DNA of 8,327 nucleotides from Clostridiales bacterium (GCA_031277155.1 JAITMW010000046.1:1-8327), one strand, 5' to 3'; shown: positions 1 to 5,691, numbered from the stretch's first letter. Numbers and translations are program-made. Notes: generated from the letters alone by a model not told the origin.

Positions 1-46
1 CGCCCAGCGTGTCGCCGTATGGTCTTATATGGCTTGATTCATTCAT
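1..46 (-). CDS. kamE: Lysine 5,6-aminomutase beta subunit, first 15 codons (partial)
   Basis: Only the N-terminus is in the window. From the ATG at 46..44 the minus strand reads MNESSHIRPYGDTLG and is still open at base 1. A GGGAGG ribosome binding site (60..55) lies 8 bases before the ATG, so this is a real translation start. The R/K-P-Y-G-D-T-[LM] string is the conserved N-terminal signature I know from KamE of Clostridium and Fusobacterium, where it introduces the cobalamin- and PLP-binding subunit of lysine 5,6-aminomutase. The presence of kamD on the same strand about 2 kb upstream makes this reading likely. KamE pairs with KamD and supplies the B12-binding Rossmann domain and the PLP lysine, all outside the window. 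The stretch before the PYGDT motif is shorter than in the homologues I remember. It starts 20 bases after the lipoprotein stop. Identification rests on few residues, so it is probable rather than certain. Confidence 0.72.
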   Translation of the reverse strand, partial: MNESSHIRPYGDTLG

Positions 47-66
47 AGCTGATACCTCCCACTTGT

Positions 67-573
67 TTATTTCTCGATTTTGAAAATGTAATGAACAGTC
101 GAGACATTGTCGCCGCCGCCACTCCAAGACACAACAACGGACAGCAAATATACGCCACCCTCGCTTGGCAGTGTGGCATTGGCTATCCCGTTGATGAAGT
201 TTTCGGGGAGCAATTGTATTATTCTTGTTTCATTAATGATACTCGGGAAATTCCAACTTTCTCTGATATGTCCGTATTGGCCTTCCACTACAACTTGGAT
301 ATCATCGGAATATTGAATTTTCGGAAGTTCATCCAAGTTTTCTTCAATCCACATCTCATATGTTATTCCACTATAACTTAATAAATCGCCACTATCTATA
401 ACTGTCCCACCGGGAAAATGCATGCCCGGCTGATATATTACATCATTTGAGATTAGGGTAACGCTGCCAAGCTCAAAAGGTCTTTCTGTCCACCTCAATT
501 GAGCCTCACCAGTGCTTGCACATGCGCTCAGTAAAATTAAAACGCATATGAGTATAAAAACACGTTTCTTCAT
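67..573 (-). CDS. Small secreted lipoprotein of unknown function
   Basis: A 168-residue protein with a typical bacterial lipoprotein signal: MKKR, a hydrophobic run (residues 5-15), then the lipobox L-S-A-C with the lipid-accepting Cys at residue 18. The mature part should be anchored on the outer face of the membrane. I do not recognise its family. The mature region is rich in beta-type segments, and the C-terminal stretch (about 138-168, GGVYLLSVVVSW to YIFKIEK) looks like the last strands of an immunoglobulin-like domain, a common plan in small Firmicute lipoproteins. The start is supported by GGGGAG seven bases upstream of the ATG. It lies 20 bases before kamE and just after a repeat-filled gap. 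Its sequence looks more A+T-rich than the aminomutase genes by eye. It has no known part in lysine fermentation, which suggests an insertion between kamD and kamE. Confidence 0.8.
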   Translation of the reverse strand: MKKRVFILICVLILLSACASTGEAQLRWTERPFELGSVTLISNDVIYQPGMHFPGGTVIDSGDLLSYSGITYEMWIEENLDELPKIQYSDDIQVVVEGQYGHIRESWNFPSIINETRIIQLLPENFINGIANATLPSEGGVYLLSVVVSWSGGGDNVSTVHYIFKIEK

Positions 574-599
574 AGAAAATCTCCCCTCAAGCTACCAAT

Positions 600-665
600 C
601 TGGATTGCTTCGGGCACAGGTCATCCATTTGCATAGATGCCCGAGCCCTCGCAATGACGGTTCAA
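600..665 (-). repeat. REP-like repeat unit A (GTCATTGCGAGG...GCAATCCAG type)
   Basis: On the plus strand this begins with CTGGATTGC (600-608) followed by TTCGG and ends with CCTCGCAATGACGGTTCAA (647-665). Read on the minus strand it is the CCGTCATTGCGAGG...GCAATCCAG type of dispersed repeat that I know from many bacterial genomes. It pairs with unit B downstream in opposite orientation. The outer and inner ends are conserved between the copies while the middle (about 614-645) has diverged. This is the pattern expected of a short mobile palindromic element rather than a recent duplication. Confidence 0.75.
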
Positions 666-695
666 GTGTACGTCACTTTCGGAAAGCCGCGACAG

Positions 696-762
696 TTCAA
701 CCGTCATTGCGAGGCCAACGTCAATTGAATATGCGATAGTATCCAAAGCCGACGCAATCCAG
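696..762 (+). repeat. REP-like repeat unit B, inverted relative to unit A
   Basis: Reads TTCAACCGTCATTGCGAGG (696-714) and ends GCAATCCAG (754-762). Its reverse complement matches unit A at both ends: CTGGATTGC plus a TCGG block, and CCTCGCAATGACGGTT. The two units could fold back as a long imperfect cruciform or RNA hairpin spanning 600-762 around a 30-base spacer. On the transcript this structure would sit between the transporter and the lipoprotein/kamE genes. A second partial ATCAATCCAG copy (768-777) lies just beyond. Confidence 0.75.
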
Positions 763-801
763 CAACATCAATCCAGTATCAACCCCAACTGTTTATTTCG
801 A

Positions 802-2022
802 TTACGACACCTTTTTTCTTCGCGAAATATATGATAATATCGTTATCACAATGGCGATTGCGCTCATGATAACTGTAGCGATAAACGCGGGGCCAAAGCC
901 GCCGGTTGCTTCCCTTATGGTTGCGGCCAGTTGAGGGCCTACGAAGGCGGCCACCCCAAATGCGGTAAACATGACGCCATAATTCATCCCCAGGTTTTGC
1001 GCGCCAAAATTCTCAGCCGTCACAGACGGGAAGACGCCCAAAAAGCCGCCGAAACACAGGCCGATGCCCATAAGGGCCACAACCAGCACCAAAAAGCCGG
1101 GCGCAATGCTCAATAAAATCAGCATGATGCATGTCATTGCATACATTGCAATCAAAGTGGGATATCGCCCCGCCCTGTCGGAAACCGCGCCCCAAAAAAA
1201 GCGCCCGCCCGTGTTTGCCAAGGCAAGCAGCAGCACCGCAACGGCGGCCACTTCGGGCGTGACGCCGACGCCCACCTGCGCTATGATGGATGCCTGGGAA
1301 ATTATCATCAGGCCCGTGGTACACGCCAGGGTATACATGAGCCACAGCACATAAAACTTCGGCGTTTTTAACATTGTGCCGGTGCTTAGGTCGGGGGCGG
1401 TGCTGCCCGCGGAAGTTTTGGCCGAAGGTGAAGGCGGCGCCCATCCTGCCGGCTTGAAATCCGCCGGCGGCGACACAATAAACCGGGATGCCATAATCAC
1501 GATGACACCAAATATTACGCCTGATATTGCGAATGTTTGCAGCACCCCAATGCGACCAATGAGGAAGCTGAACAGCGGCGCAAACACAACGGCCCCCATG
1601 CCAAAGCCGCCGGCAATGATGCCGCCGGCCAAGCCGCGCTTGTCCGGGAACCATTTGACAGAATTGGGAATCGTACTTCCGTAGACGAGGCCAATGCCAA
1701 GGCCGCCCAATGTGCCATATGTGATATAAAGCACGGCAATATTTTGCGTGAAGCCCGCCAAAGCAAAGCCCGCGCCAAAAACGATGCCGCCAATGAGGAC
1801 AGTGGCGCTTAAGCCTATTTTTCCATGAAGTTTTCCCGCCAAAATCATTGCCACGGGCACCAAACCCAGAGAAAGCGTAAAGGCAAAGCTAAGCTGTGTG
1901 TCGGTAAATCCGAATTGGTCAATCAGCGCGCTGGCGAAAACGCTCCACGCATAGGCGGAGCCAATAATTACATTTGCCGCGAAGCTGACCCAGATAATGA
2001 GCCAACGGTTATTTGTTTTCAC
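802..2022 (-). CDS. MFS transporter, oxalate/formate antiporter (OFA) type
   Basis: A 406-residue membrane protein with about twelve hydrophobic segments in two halves. They are separated by a hydrophilic, proline-rich cytoplasmic loop at about residues 184-220. The N-terminal GSAYAWSVF (21-29) and the GLGIGLVYGSTIPNSVKWFP block followed by DKRG (107-130) are typical of OFA-family major facilitator proteins, which exchange or co-transport small carboxylates. The substrate cannot be read from sequence; a lysine-pathway product or acid is plausible from context only. I choose the GTG at 2022: the longer frame to an ATG at 2058 adds MTLCWKKGWIRL, which is charged, unlike the family N-terminus, and lies inside the kamD coding end. 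With the GTG start the gene overlaps kamD by 14 bases, which suggests translational coupling. GGA in the kamD tail at 2038-2036 is a possible but distant ribosome binding site. Confidence 0.88.
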   Translation of the reverse strand: MKTNNRWLIIWVSFAANVIIGSAYAWSVFASALIDQFGFTDTQLSFAFTLSLGLVPVAMILAGKLHGKIGLSATVLIGGIVFGAGFALAGFTQNIAVLYITYGTLGGLGIGLVYGSTIPNSVKWFPDKRGLAGGIIAGGFGMGAVVFAPLFSFLIGRIGVLQTFAISGVIFGVIVIMASRFIVSPPADFKPAGWAPPSPSAKTSAGSTAPDLSTGTMLKTPKFYVLWLMYTLACTTGLMIISQASIIAQVGVGVTPEVAAVAVLLLALANTGGRFFWGAVSDRAGRYPTLIAMYAMTCIMLILLSIAPGFLVLVVALMGIGLCFGGFLGVFPSVTAENFGAQNLGMNYGVMFTAFGVAAFVGPQLAATIREATGGFGPAFIATVIMSAIAIVITILSYISRRKKVS

Positions 2023-3595
2023 TAATCTTATCCATCCTTTTTTCCAGCATAATGTCAATAAATGGGTTGAAATAGCCCTCGGCCTTTAGGACAACGCCAT
2101 CCAGCCCCTTGCCCGCGTCGCGGCCCCGCTTTATACCCGCAAAGATGCCTTGCTCCAGCGTGGCAAAGAGCTTGTTTTGCTCGATTGTGGCCAGAAGGTC
2201 ACAGGCCTTGGAAAGCACCTCGCTTGCGCGATTTTGTATTATGCCGCCCTGCTTAAATTCGATTTCATCGGCCATGTCAGCCATGGTGTGGGCGATATAC
2301 TTTGCGGAGTCCAGCGCCTGGGCGCGGTCTGACATAAATGGCGTGTGTATGGCCTCTGTCAGCATCCCCAGCAGGTGGATTCTTTGGTTTGTCATCACGG
2401 TGACGGCGTTAAACAGCGCGTTTTGCACGGTGCCCATAAAGATGTCCCCTGTCATAAACTTTGTGGGGGGCATGTATTTTAGCGGTGCCTCCGGGAAAAT
2501 CTCCCGGGCCATTTGCGCTTGGGCAATTTCGTATAAAAAGCCGTTTTTTACGTCAGGCGCAATCTCAAAGGCATGGCCCAGACCCATTTGCTCTTCGGGC
2601 AGACCCGCCAGCAGCGCAAACTGCTCGTTAAGAAATTGGCTGGTCAACACGGTATGGGCCTCTTCCACCGCGTCTGCCGTGGTGAGATAATTATCCTCGC
2701 CGGTGTTGATGACAATGCCCGCAAAGCCGTTGATTACGCGGGAGAAGTATTGGTCTATCATGGTGCGCTTCATGTTGATGTCGCGGAAAAGTATGCCGTA
2801 AAGGGCGTCGTTAAGCATCACGTCCAGACGTTCCATGGCACCCATGGCGGCAATTTCGGGCATACACAGGCCGCTGGCATAGTTGCATAAGCGAATATAG
2901 CGGCCGGCCTTGTCGCCCGCCTCATCCAGCGCCGCGCGCATCAGGCGGAAATTTTCCTGGGTGGCATATGTGCCGCCAAAGCCCTCGGTGGTGGCGCCAT
3001 AGGGCACATAATCCAGCAGACTTTGGCCCGTGGTGCGTATGACGGCGACAATATCGGCGCCCTGTGCCACGGCGGCTTGGGCCTGGGTGATGTCCTCGTA
3101 GATATTGCCGGTGGCGACGATGACATAGAGCAGAGGGACGGAAGAATCTCCGTATTTGGCTAAATCGTCCTCGCGATTACGGCGATTGGCGCGGATTTTG
3201 TCAATGGACCGGGCGGCAGCGGTGCTTAAAGCCTGTTTGGCTGTGCCTATGTCACCCATGGGGATTTTGGACAGGTCGATATAGCCTATGCTGATGCCGT
3301 CGGCAATTTCTTGCGGGCTTTTGCCCGTGGCGGCCATGGCATTGCCCAGCAAAAGCGCCGCGCCCGCGCCTAAGAGGCCGTTTTCCGCCAGATGCGCCAC
3401 AACCACATTGGGCATGGGTACATCAAAATTGTCAACATTGTCAATGCCGAGCAGGCGGCAGATTGCGCGCTCTGTGGCGGCGGTTGTGTGCCGGTCTATG
3501 AAATTTTGCATGTCGGCGGCAATTTCCGCGGCATGTCGGCGGCATTGGGCTATTTGGCGTTGGTTTAGGTTAAGTTTGGGTTTTATTGGAATCAC
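2009..3595 (-). CDS. kamD: Lysine 5,6-aminomutase alpha subunit
   Basis: The catalytic TIM-barrel subunit of adenosylcobalamin- and PLP-dependent lysine 5,6-aminomutase. With KamE it moves the terminal amino group of beta-lysine to give 3,5-diaminohexanoate (or acts on D-lysine). The frame encodes 528 residues against about 516 in Clostridium, and family blocks run throughout: TTAATERAICRLLGID (37-52), LLYVIVATGNIYEDIT (155-170), AVIRTTGQSLLDYVPYGATT (184-203), EGFGGTYATQENFRLM (204-219), GLCMPEIAAMGAMERLDVML (242-261), GEDNYLTTADA (299-309), LPEEQMGLGHAFE (332-344) and PLKYMPPTKFMTGDIF (371-386). The start is uncertain. The only usual start codon near the family N-terminus is GTG at 3595, which lies inside the AAGGAG ribosome binding site (3600..3595). 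An ATA at 3586, eight bases beyond AAGGAG, aligns with the homologues' Met. A REP palindrome lies just upstream. The expected partner kamE does not follow directly; an MFS gene overlaps the end. Confidence 0.97.
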   Translation of the reverse strand: MIPIKPKLNLNQRQIAQCRRHAAEIAADMQNFIDRHTTAATERAICRLLGIDNVDNFDVPMPNVVVAHLAENGLLGAGAALLLGNAMAATGKSPQEIADGISIGYIDLSKIPMGDIGTAKQALSTAAARSIDKIRANRRNREDDLAKYGDSSVPLLYVIVATGNIYEDITQAQAAVAQGADIVAVIRTTGQSLLDYVPYGATTEGFGGTYATQENFRLMRAALDEAGDKAGRYIRLCNYASGLCMPEIAAMGAMERLDVMLNDALYGILFRDINMKRTMIDQYFSRVINGFAGIVINTGEDNYLTTADAVEEAHTVLTSQFLNEQFALLAGLPEEQMGLGHAFEIAPDVKNGFLYEIAQAQMAREIFPEAPLKYMPPTKFMTGDIFMGTVQNALFNAVTVMTNQRIHLLGMLTEAIHTPFMSDRAQALDSAKYIAHTMADMADEIEFKQGGIIQNRASEVLSKACDLLATIEQNKLFATLEQGIFAGIKRGRDAGKGLDGVVLKAEGYFNPFIDIMLEKRMDKISENK

Positions 3596-3610
3596 TCCTT
3601 GCTTGAATAG

Positions 3611-3635
3611 CGGGCGACCAAAGGTCGCCCCTACA
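3611..3635 (+). repeat. REP palindrome copy 1, just upstream of kamD
   Basis: Contains GGGCGACC-AAA-GGTCGCCC (3612-3630), a perfect 8-base stem with a 3-base loop, followed by CTACA. It lies about 10 bases before the kamD ribosome binding site and has the opposite orientation to copies 3 and 4. In the transcript it would form a stable hairpin immediately before kamD translation begins. There is no T-run, so it does not look like a terminator. Confidence 0.88.
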
Positions 3636-3682
3636 AGTTATCTAAGTTTAAAGGTTTGTCCATTTGCGGTCGGACTCGCACA

Positions 3683-3709
3683 AAGACATTTTTAGGGATT
3701 AAATGTCTT
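3683..3709. repeat. Inverted repeat spanning the RAYT stop codon
   Basis: AAGACATTT (3683-3691) and AAATGTCTT (3701-3709) form a 9-base perfect stem around a 9-base loop that holds the stop codon of the transposase-like gene. The stem is A+T-rich and is not followed by a T-run on the minus strand, so I do not call it a terminator. It may mark the end of the original transposase-related unit. Confidence 0.5.
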
Positions 3710-4277
3710 GCTGCACATCGGGCGAGCGAAGCTCGCCCCTACGAGGGGCGGAAGCTTCCGGAGCGGCGTATGGGCGCTTATATCCAACGAAATACCTATC
3801 TTTCTCCCAATAGGAAGGATTGTTGTGAATATTGTGTACAAAGCGTTGATATTCATCAGTATTGCGAATTATACGCTCGTGAAAGCTTTTCTGCCAGACC
3901 GTGGTTTTGGCCTTTTTGGTGACTGCGCCCTTCCATTGCTGCATCATCCGCGATATTGTAGGGGCGACCTTTGGTCGCCCGCCCCCATTGCGGATTACGA
4001 TAATCATATGCACATGATTTGGCATAATAACATAGCAGTCCACATAAACCCCATCGTAGGTATTGGACAGCTGCCATATCTCCGCCTCGACTATTTTCCC
4101 CAGAGGCGATAATTGCATGAGGCTTGTAGGGGCGACCTCCGGTCGCCCGCCCCTAGAAGCAATCATGCCAAACAGCTGATTATGGCCGTCAGTGCAAACA
4201 GTAACCAAATACGCACCGGCACTGCTATAATCATAGTTTTTAAGACGATTTGGCTTACGAACGGGCACATTACTCAT
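3699..4277 (-). CDS. REP-associated tyrosine transposase (RAYT, IS200/Y1 HUH family)
   Basis: A 192-residue Y1 single-strand DNA transposase relative. It has the N-terminal RLKNYDYSSAGAYLVTVCT block (11-29), the HUH metal site in MPNHVHMI (HxH at 88-90), the WQKSFHERIIR block (128-138), and the likely nucleophile Tyr143 in EYQRFVHNIHNNP (142-154). RAYTs cut and move REP palindromes and usually occur as single copies flanked by them, as here. The ATG at 4277 follows AAGGAAG, and the gene overlaps the kamA stop by 8 bases, so it is placed to be co-translated with kamA. Two REP copies lie inside the gene and encode GGRPEVAPT (43-51) and GGRPKVAPT (99-107), both in frame. A third copy encodes part of the C-terminus (PRRGELRSPDV, 178-188). 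The catalytic blocks are intact, so the protein could be active. Confidence 0.92.
   Translation of the reverse strand: MSNVPVRKPNRLKNYDYSSAGAYLVTVCTDGHNQLFGMIASRGGRPEVAPTSLMQLSPLGKIVEAEIWQLSNTYDGVYVDCYVIMPNHVHMIIVIRNGGGRPKVAPTISRMMQQWKGAVTKKAKTTVWQKSFHERIIRNTDEYQRFVHNIHNNPSYWEKDRYFVGYKRPYAAPEASAPRRGELRSPDVQQDI
3719..3750 (+). repeat. REP palindrome copy 2, variant stem, at the 3' end of the RAYT gene
   Basis: Contains GGGCGAGC-GAA-GCTCGCCC (3720-3738). Both arms differ from the other copies at the same position (GAGC/GCTC instead of GACC/GGTC), so the change is compensated and the stem stays perfect. A second overlapping stem, CGCCCCT-ACG-AGGGGCG (3734-3750), follows. It has the same orientation as copy 1 and is translated as the C-terminal tail of the transposase. 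Confidence 0.85.
3957..3986 (-). repeat. REP palindrome copy 3, inside the RAYT coding sequence
   Basis: On the plus strand TGTAGGGGCGACC-TTT-GGTCGCCCG, with a perfect 8-base stem at 3962-3980, followed by CCCCC. It is opposite in orientation to copies 1 and 2. It is read through as GGRPKVAPT (residues 99-107), between the HUH site and the WQKSF block of the transposase, and keeps the reading frame. Confidence 0.88.
4126..4155 (-). repeat. REP palindrome copy 4, inside the RAYT coding sequence
   Basis: On the plus strand TGTAGGGGCGACC-TCC-GGTCGCCCG, with a perfect stem at 4130-4148, followed by CCCCTA. It has the same orientation as copy 3 and differs from it mainly in the loop. It encodes GGRPEVAPT (residues 43-51) in frame, before the HUH site, in the stretch between QLFGMI and LSPLGKIVE. 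Confidence 0.88.
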
Positions 4278-5520
4278 GATACTTCCTTTTCTTCCGCGCC
4301 AAATCCGCCGGCTCCAAAGCCAGCTTCTGATTATTCATCAAGGCCGCCAGCCCCTCATATTGCACCGTCTCCTCTTTGCGGCAAACCGGGCATTGGCATC
4401 TATGTTCGTAGGTTTCCGGCTCGGTATATCTGGCGATGACACCCTCATAGTTACGCAAAATCACCTTATGTGTGCCATGGGACACCACATAATTCGGCAT
4501 TACGGGAATTTTGCCCCCGCCGCCCGGCGCGTCCACCACAAAGGTGGGCACAGAAAAGCCCGAAACATGGCCCCTTAAGCCCTCGATAATCTCAATGCCC
4601 TTTGCCACAGGCGTGCGGAAGTGCGAAAGCCCTTCCGAAAGGTCACATTGATAGAGATAATATGGCCTTACGCGAATTTCCGTCAGCTCCGCCACCAGCT
4701 TCCGCATTACATGCACGCAATCATTTATGCCCGCCAACAGCACAGACTGGTTGCCCAGCGGCACACCTGCGTCCGCAAGCTTTGCAATGGCGGCGGCGGA
4801 TTCTTCCGTAATTTCATTTGGATGATTGAAATGCGTGTTAAGCCATATGGGGTGATATTTCTTCAACATATTACAAAAATCATCCGTAATGCGCTGCGGA
4901 AGCACAACAGGCATACGCGTGCCCAGGCGTATGATTTTTACATGCTCAATTGCGCGCACGCGGCTGATGATACCTTCCAGCGCATCATCAGGAAACAGCA
5001 GCGGGTCGCCGCCTGATATCAACACATCCCTAATTTGCGGTGTTTTTGCGATATAATCAATGGCCGCATCAATTTTGCCTGCGCTCATAGCCTTGTCCGT
5101 GCCCAGCACCGTGCGCCTGCGCGTACAATGGCGGCAATACATGGAACATTCCTTGGTTATGGTAAACAGCACCCTGTCGGGATAGCGATGCGTCAGCCCC
5201 TCTGTGGGCGAATCCTCGTCCTCATACAGCGAATCCCGCATATCTTCTTTGGCGATATATGTCTCGTTTATCAGCGGCACCGACTGCGCCCAAACAGGGT
5301 CGCTCTCAACATTGTCCAAATCCACCAGGCTAAGATAATACGGCGTTATGGCCATACGAAACTTCTCCAGGCAGCGCACAACGCCCTCTTCCTGCTTGTC
5401 CGTGATGTTTTTCACATAACCCTTTAAGTCCTCGACACTTGTCACCTTATTGTCCAAATGCCACCGCCAGTCATTCCATTTTTCAACGGGAATGTCTTTA
5501 AAAATTCCATTCCTCATCAT
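4270..5520 (-). CDS. kamA: L-lysine 2,3-aminomutase (radical SAM, PLP)
   Basis: Converts L-lysine to L-beta-lysine, the first step of the pathway. It is 416 residues long, the same as the Clostridium subterminale enzyme, and from memory the functional residues fall at the same numbers. The radical-SAM cysteines are C125, C129 and C132 in CSMYCRHC, and R134 contacts the substrate carboxylate. D293 (YQCDLS) and D330 (VVDAPGGGGK) hold the side-chain amine, and K337 forms the PLP aldimine. The zinc ligands are C268 and C375/C377/C380 (CQCPVC). All expected residues are present, so it should be active. Two ATGs stand in tandem (5520 and 5517) behind AAAGGAGG; spacing favours the second slightly, a one-residue difference. 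It follows a small broken ORF and overlaps the RAYT gene at its 3' end. It is distinguished from EF-P lysine mutase (EpmB) by length and pathway context. Confidence 0.98.
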   Translation of the reverse strand: MMRNGIFKDIPVEKWNDWRWHLDNKVTSVEDLKGYVKNITDKQEEGVVRCLEKFRMAITPYYLSLVDLDNVESDPVWAQSVPLINETYIAKEDMRDSLYEDEDSPTEGLTHRYPDRVLFTITKECSMYCRHCTRRRTVLGTDKAMSAGKIDAAIDYIAKTPQIRDVLISGGDPLLFPDDALEGIISRVRAIEHVKIIRLGTRMPVVLPQRITDDFCNMLKKYHPIWLNTHFNHPNEITEESAAAIAKLADAGVPLGNQSVLLAGINDCVHVMRKLVAELTEIRVRPYYLYQCDLSEGLSHFRTPVAKGIEIIEGLRGHVSGFSVPTFVVDAPGGGGKIPVMPNYVVSHGTHKVILRNYEGVIARYTEPETYEHRCQCPVCRKEETVQYEGLAALMNNQKLALEPADLARKKRKYHE

Positions 5521-5529
5521 AACCCTCCT

Positions 5530-5691
5530 TTAGTATAGTATATTGTTTTCAACCCGCACGCTTCCCGCGGGCAATATTTCATCTTCGTTCAAATCACAAC
5601 TGCTGCTTTCCATTGCAAGAGGAATGTCATCACAAATTGCATATCATACTCCGGCCTTGTCATCCCATTTAACCTCAATATTGTAATCCAT
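5530..5691 (-). pseudogene. DUF1902-like small ORF interrupted by one in-frame TGA
   Basis: Starting at the ATG at 5691, which overlaps the kdd stop as TGATG, the frame reads MDYNIEVKWDDKAGV, then TGA (5646..5644), then 37 more codons (YAICDDIPLAMESSSCDL and onward) to a TAA at 5532..5530. The total is 53 sense positions with a single interruption. The pattern [VI]xWDD[EK]AGV-W-x-A-x-x-DDIP-x-x-x-ES matches DUF1902/HicB-like small proteins as I remember them, and tryptophan is expected exactly where the TGA stands. TGG to TGA is a one-base nonsense change. The C-terminal part (NEDEILPAGSVRVENNILY) does not resemble the usual helical end of DUF1902, so the gene may also be truncated. AGAGG lies 8 bases before the ATG, and kamA begins 9 to 12 bases after the TAA. 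No HicA-like toxin partner is present. Alternatives are readthrough or a short 15-residue peptide. Confidence 0.5.

Larger units (their letters stand above)
574..801. other. Gene-free gap between transporter and lipoprotein, filled by repeats
   Basis: No credible ORF occurs here. Most of the gap is taken by two inverted copies of a repeat ending in GCAATCCAG and CCGTCATTGCGAGG (listed separately). I see no hairpin followed by a T-run, so no classical terminator, and no convincing -35/-10 pair on the minus strand. The last bases (574-600) hold the ribosome binding site of the lipoprotein gene. Confidence 0.6.

Noticed and set aside
720..775. Promoter for lipoprotein/kamE (TTGCTG, 16 bases, GATACT on the minus strand)
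   Set aside because: Only three of six and four of six consensus matches, and the elements lie inside the repeat unit. Too weak to list.
2020..2058. ATG at 2058 as the transporter start
   Set aside because: It would add a charged, atypical 12-residue extension inside kamD. The GTG at 2022 fits the family N-terminus better.
3288..3695. Plus-strand ORF of 135 codons containing GRPKVAPTSYLSL
   Set aside because: It is antisense to kamD. The familiar peptide is only the translation of REP copy 1.
3683..3709. Rho-independent terminator after the RAYT gene
   Set aside because: The stem is A+T-rich and no T-run follows on the minus strand; the downstream kamD has no visible promoter of its own.
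3611..4155. CRISPR array from the repeated GGGCGACC palindromes
   Set aside because: Copies are unevenly spaced, in two orientations, and lie in coding sequence. The adjacent HUH transposase identifies them as REP elements.
5530..5560. Internal kamA promoter with -10 TATACT (5542..5537 or 5537..5532 on the minus strand)
   Set aside because: No acceptable -35 at 16-18 bases spacing. The bases also belong to the end of the small broken ORF, so the match may be chance.
5640..5650. In-frame TGA as a selenocysteine codon
   Set aside because: Only a weak 5-base stem (TGCAA/TTGCA with a long loop) follows the TGA. The family is expected to have Trp at this position, and it is not a redox motif. 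A nonsense mutation is simpler.
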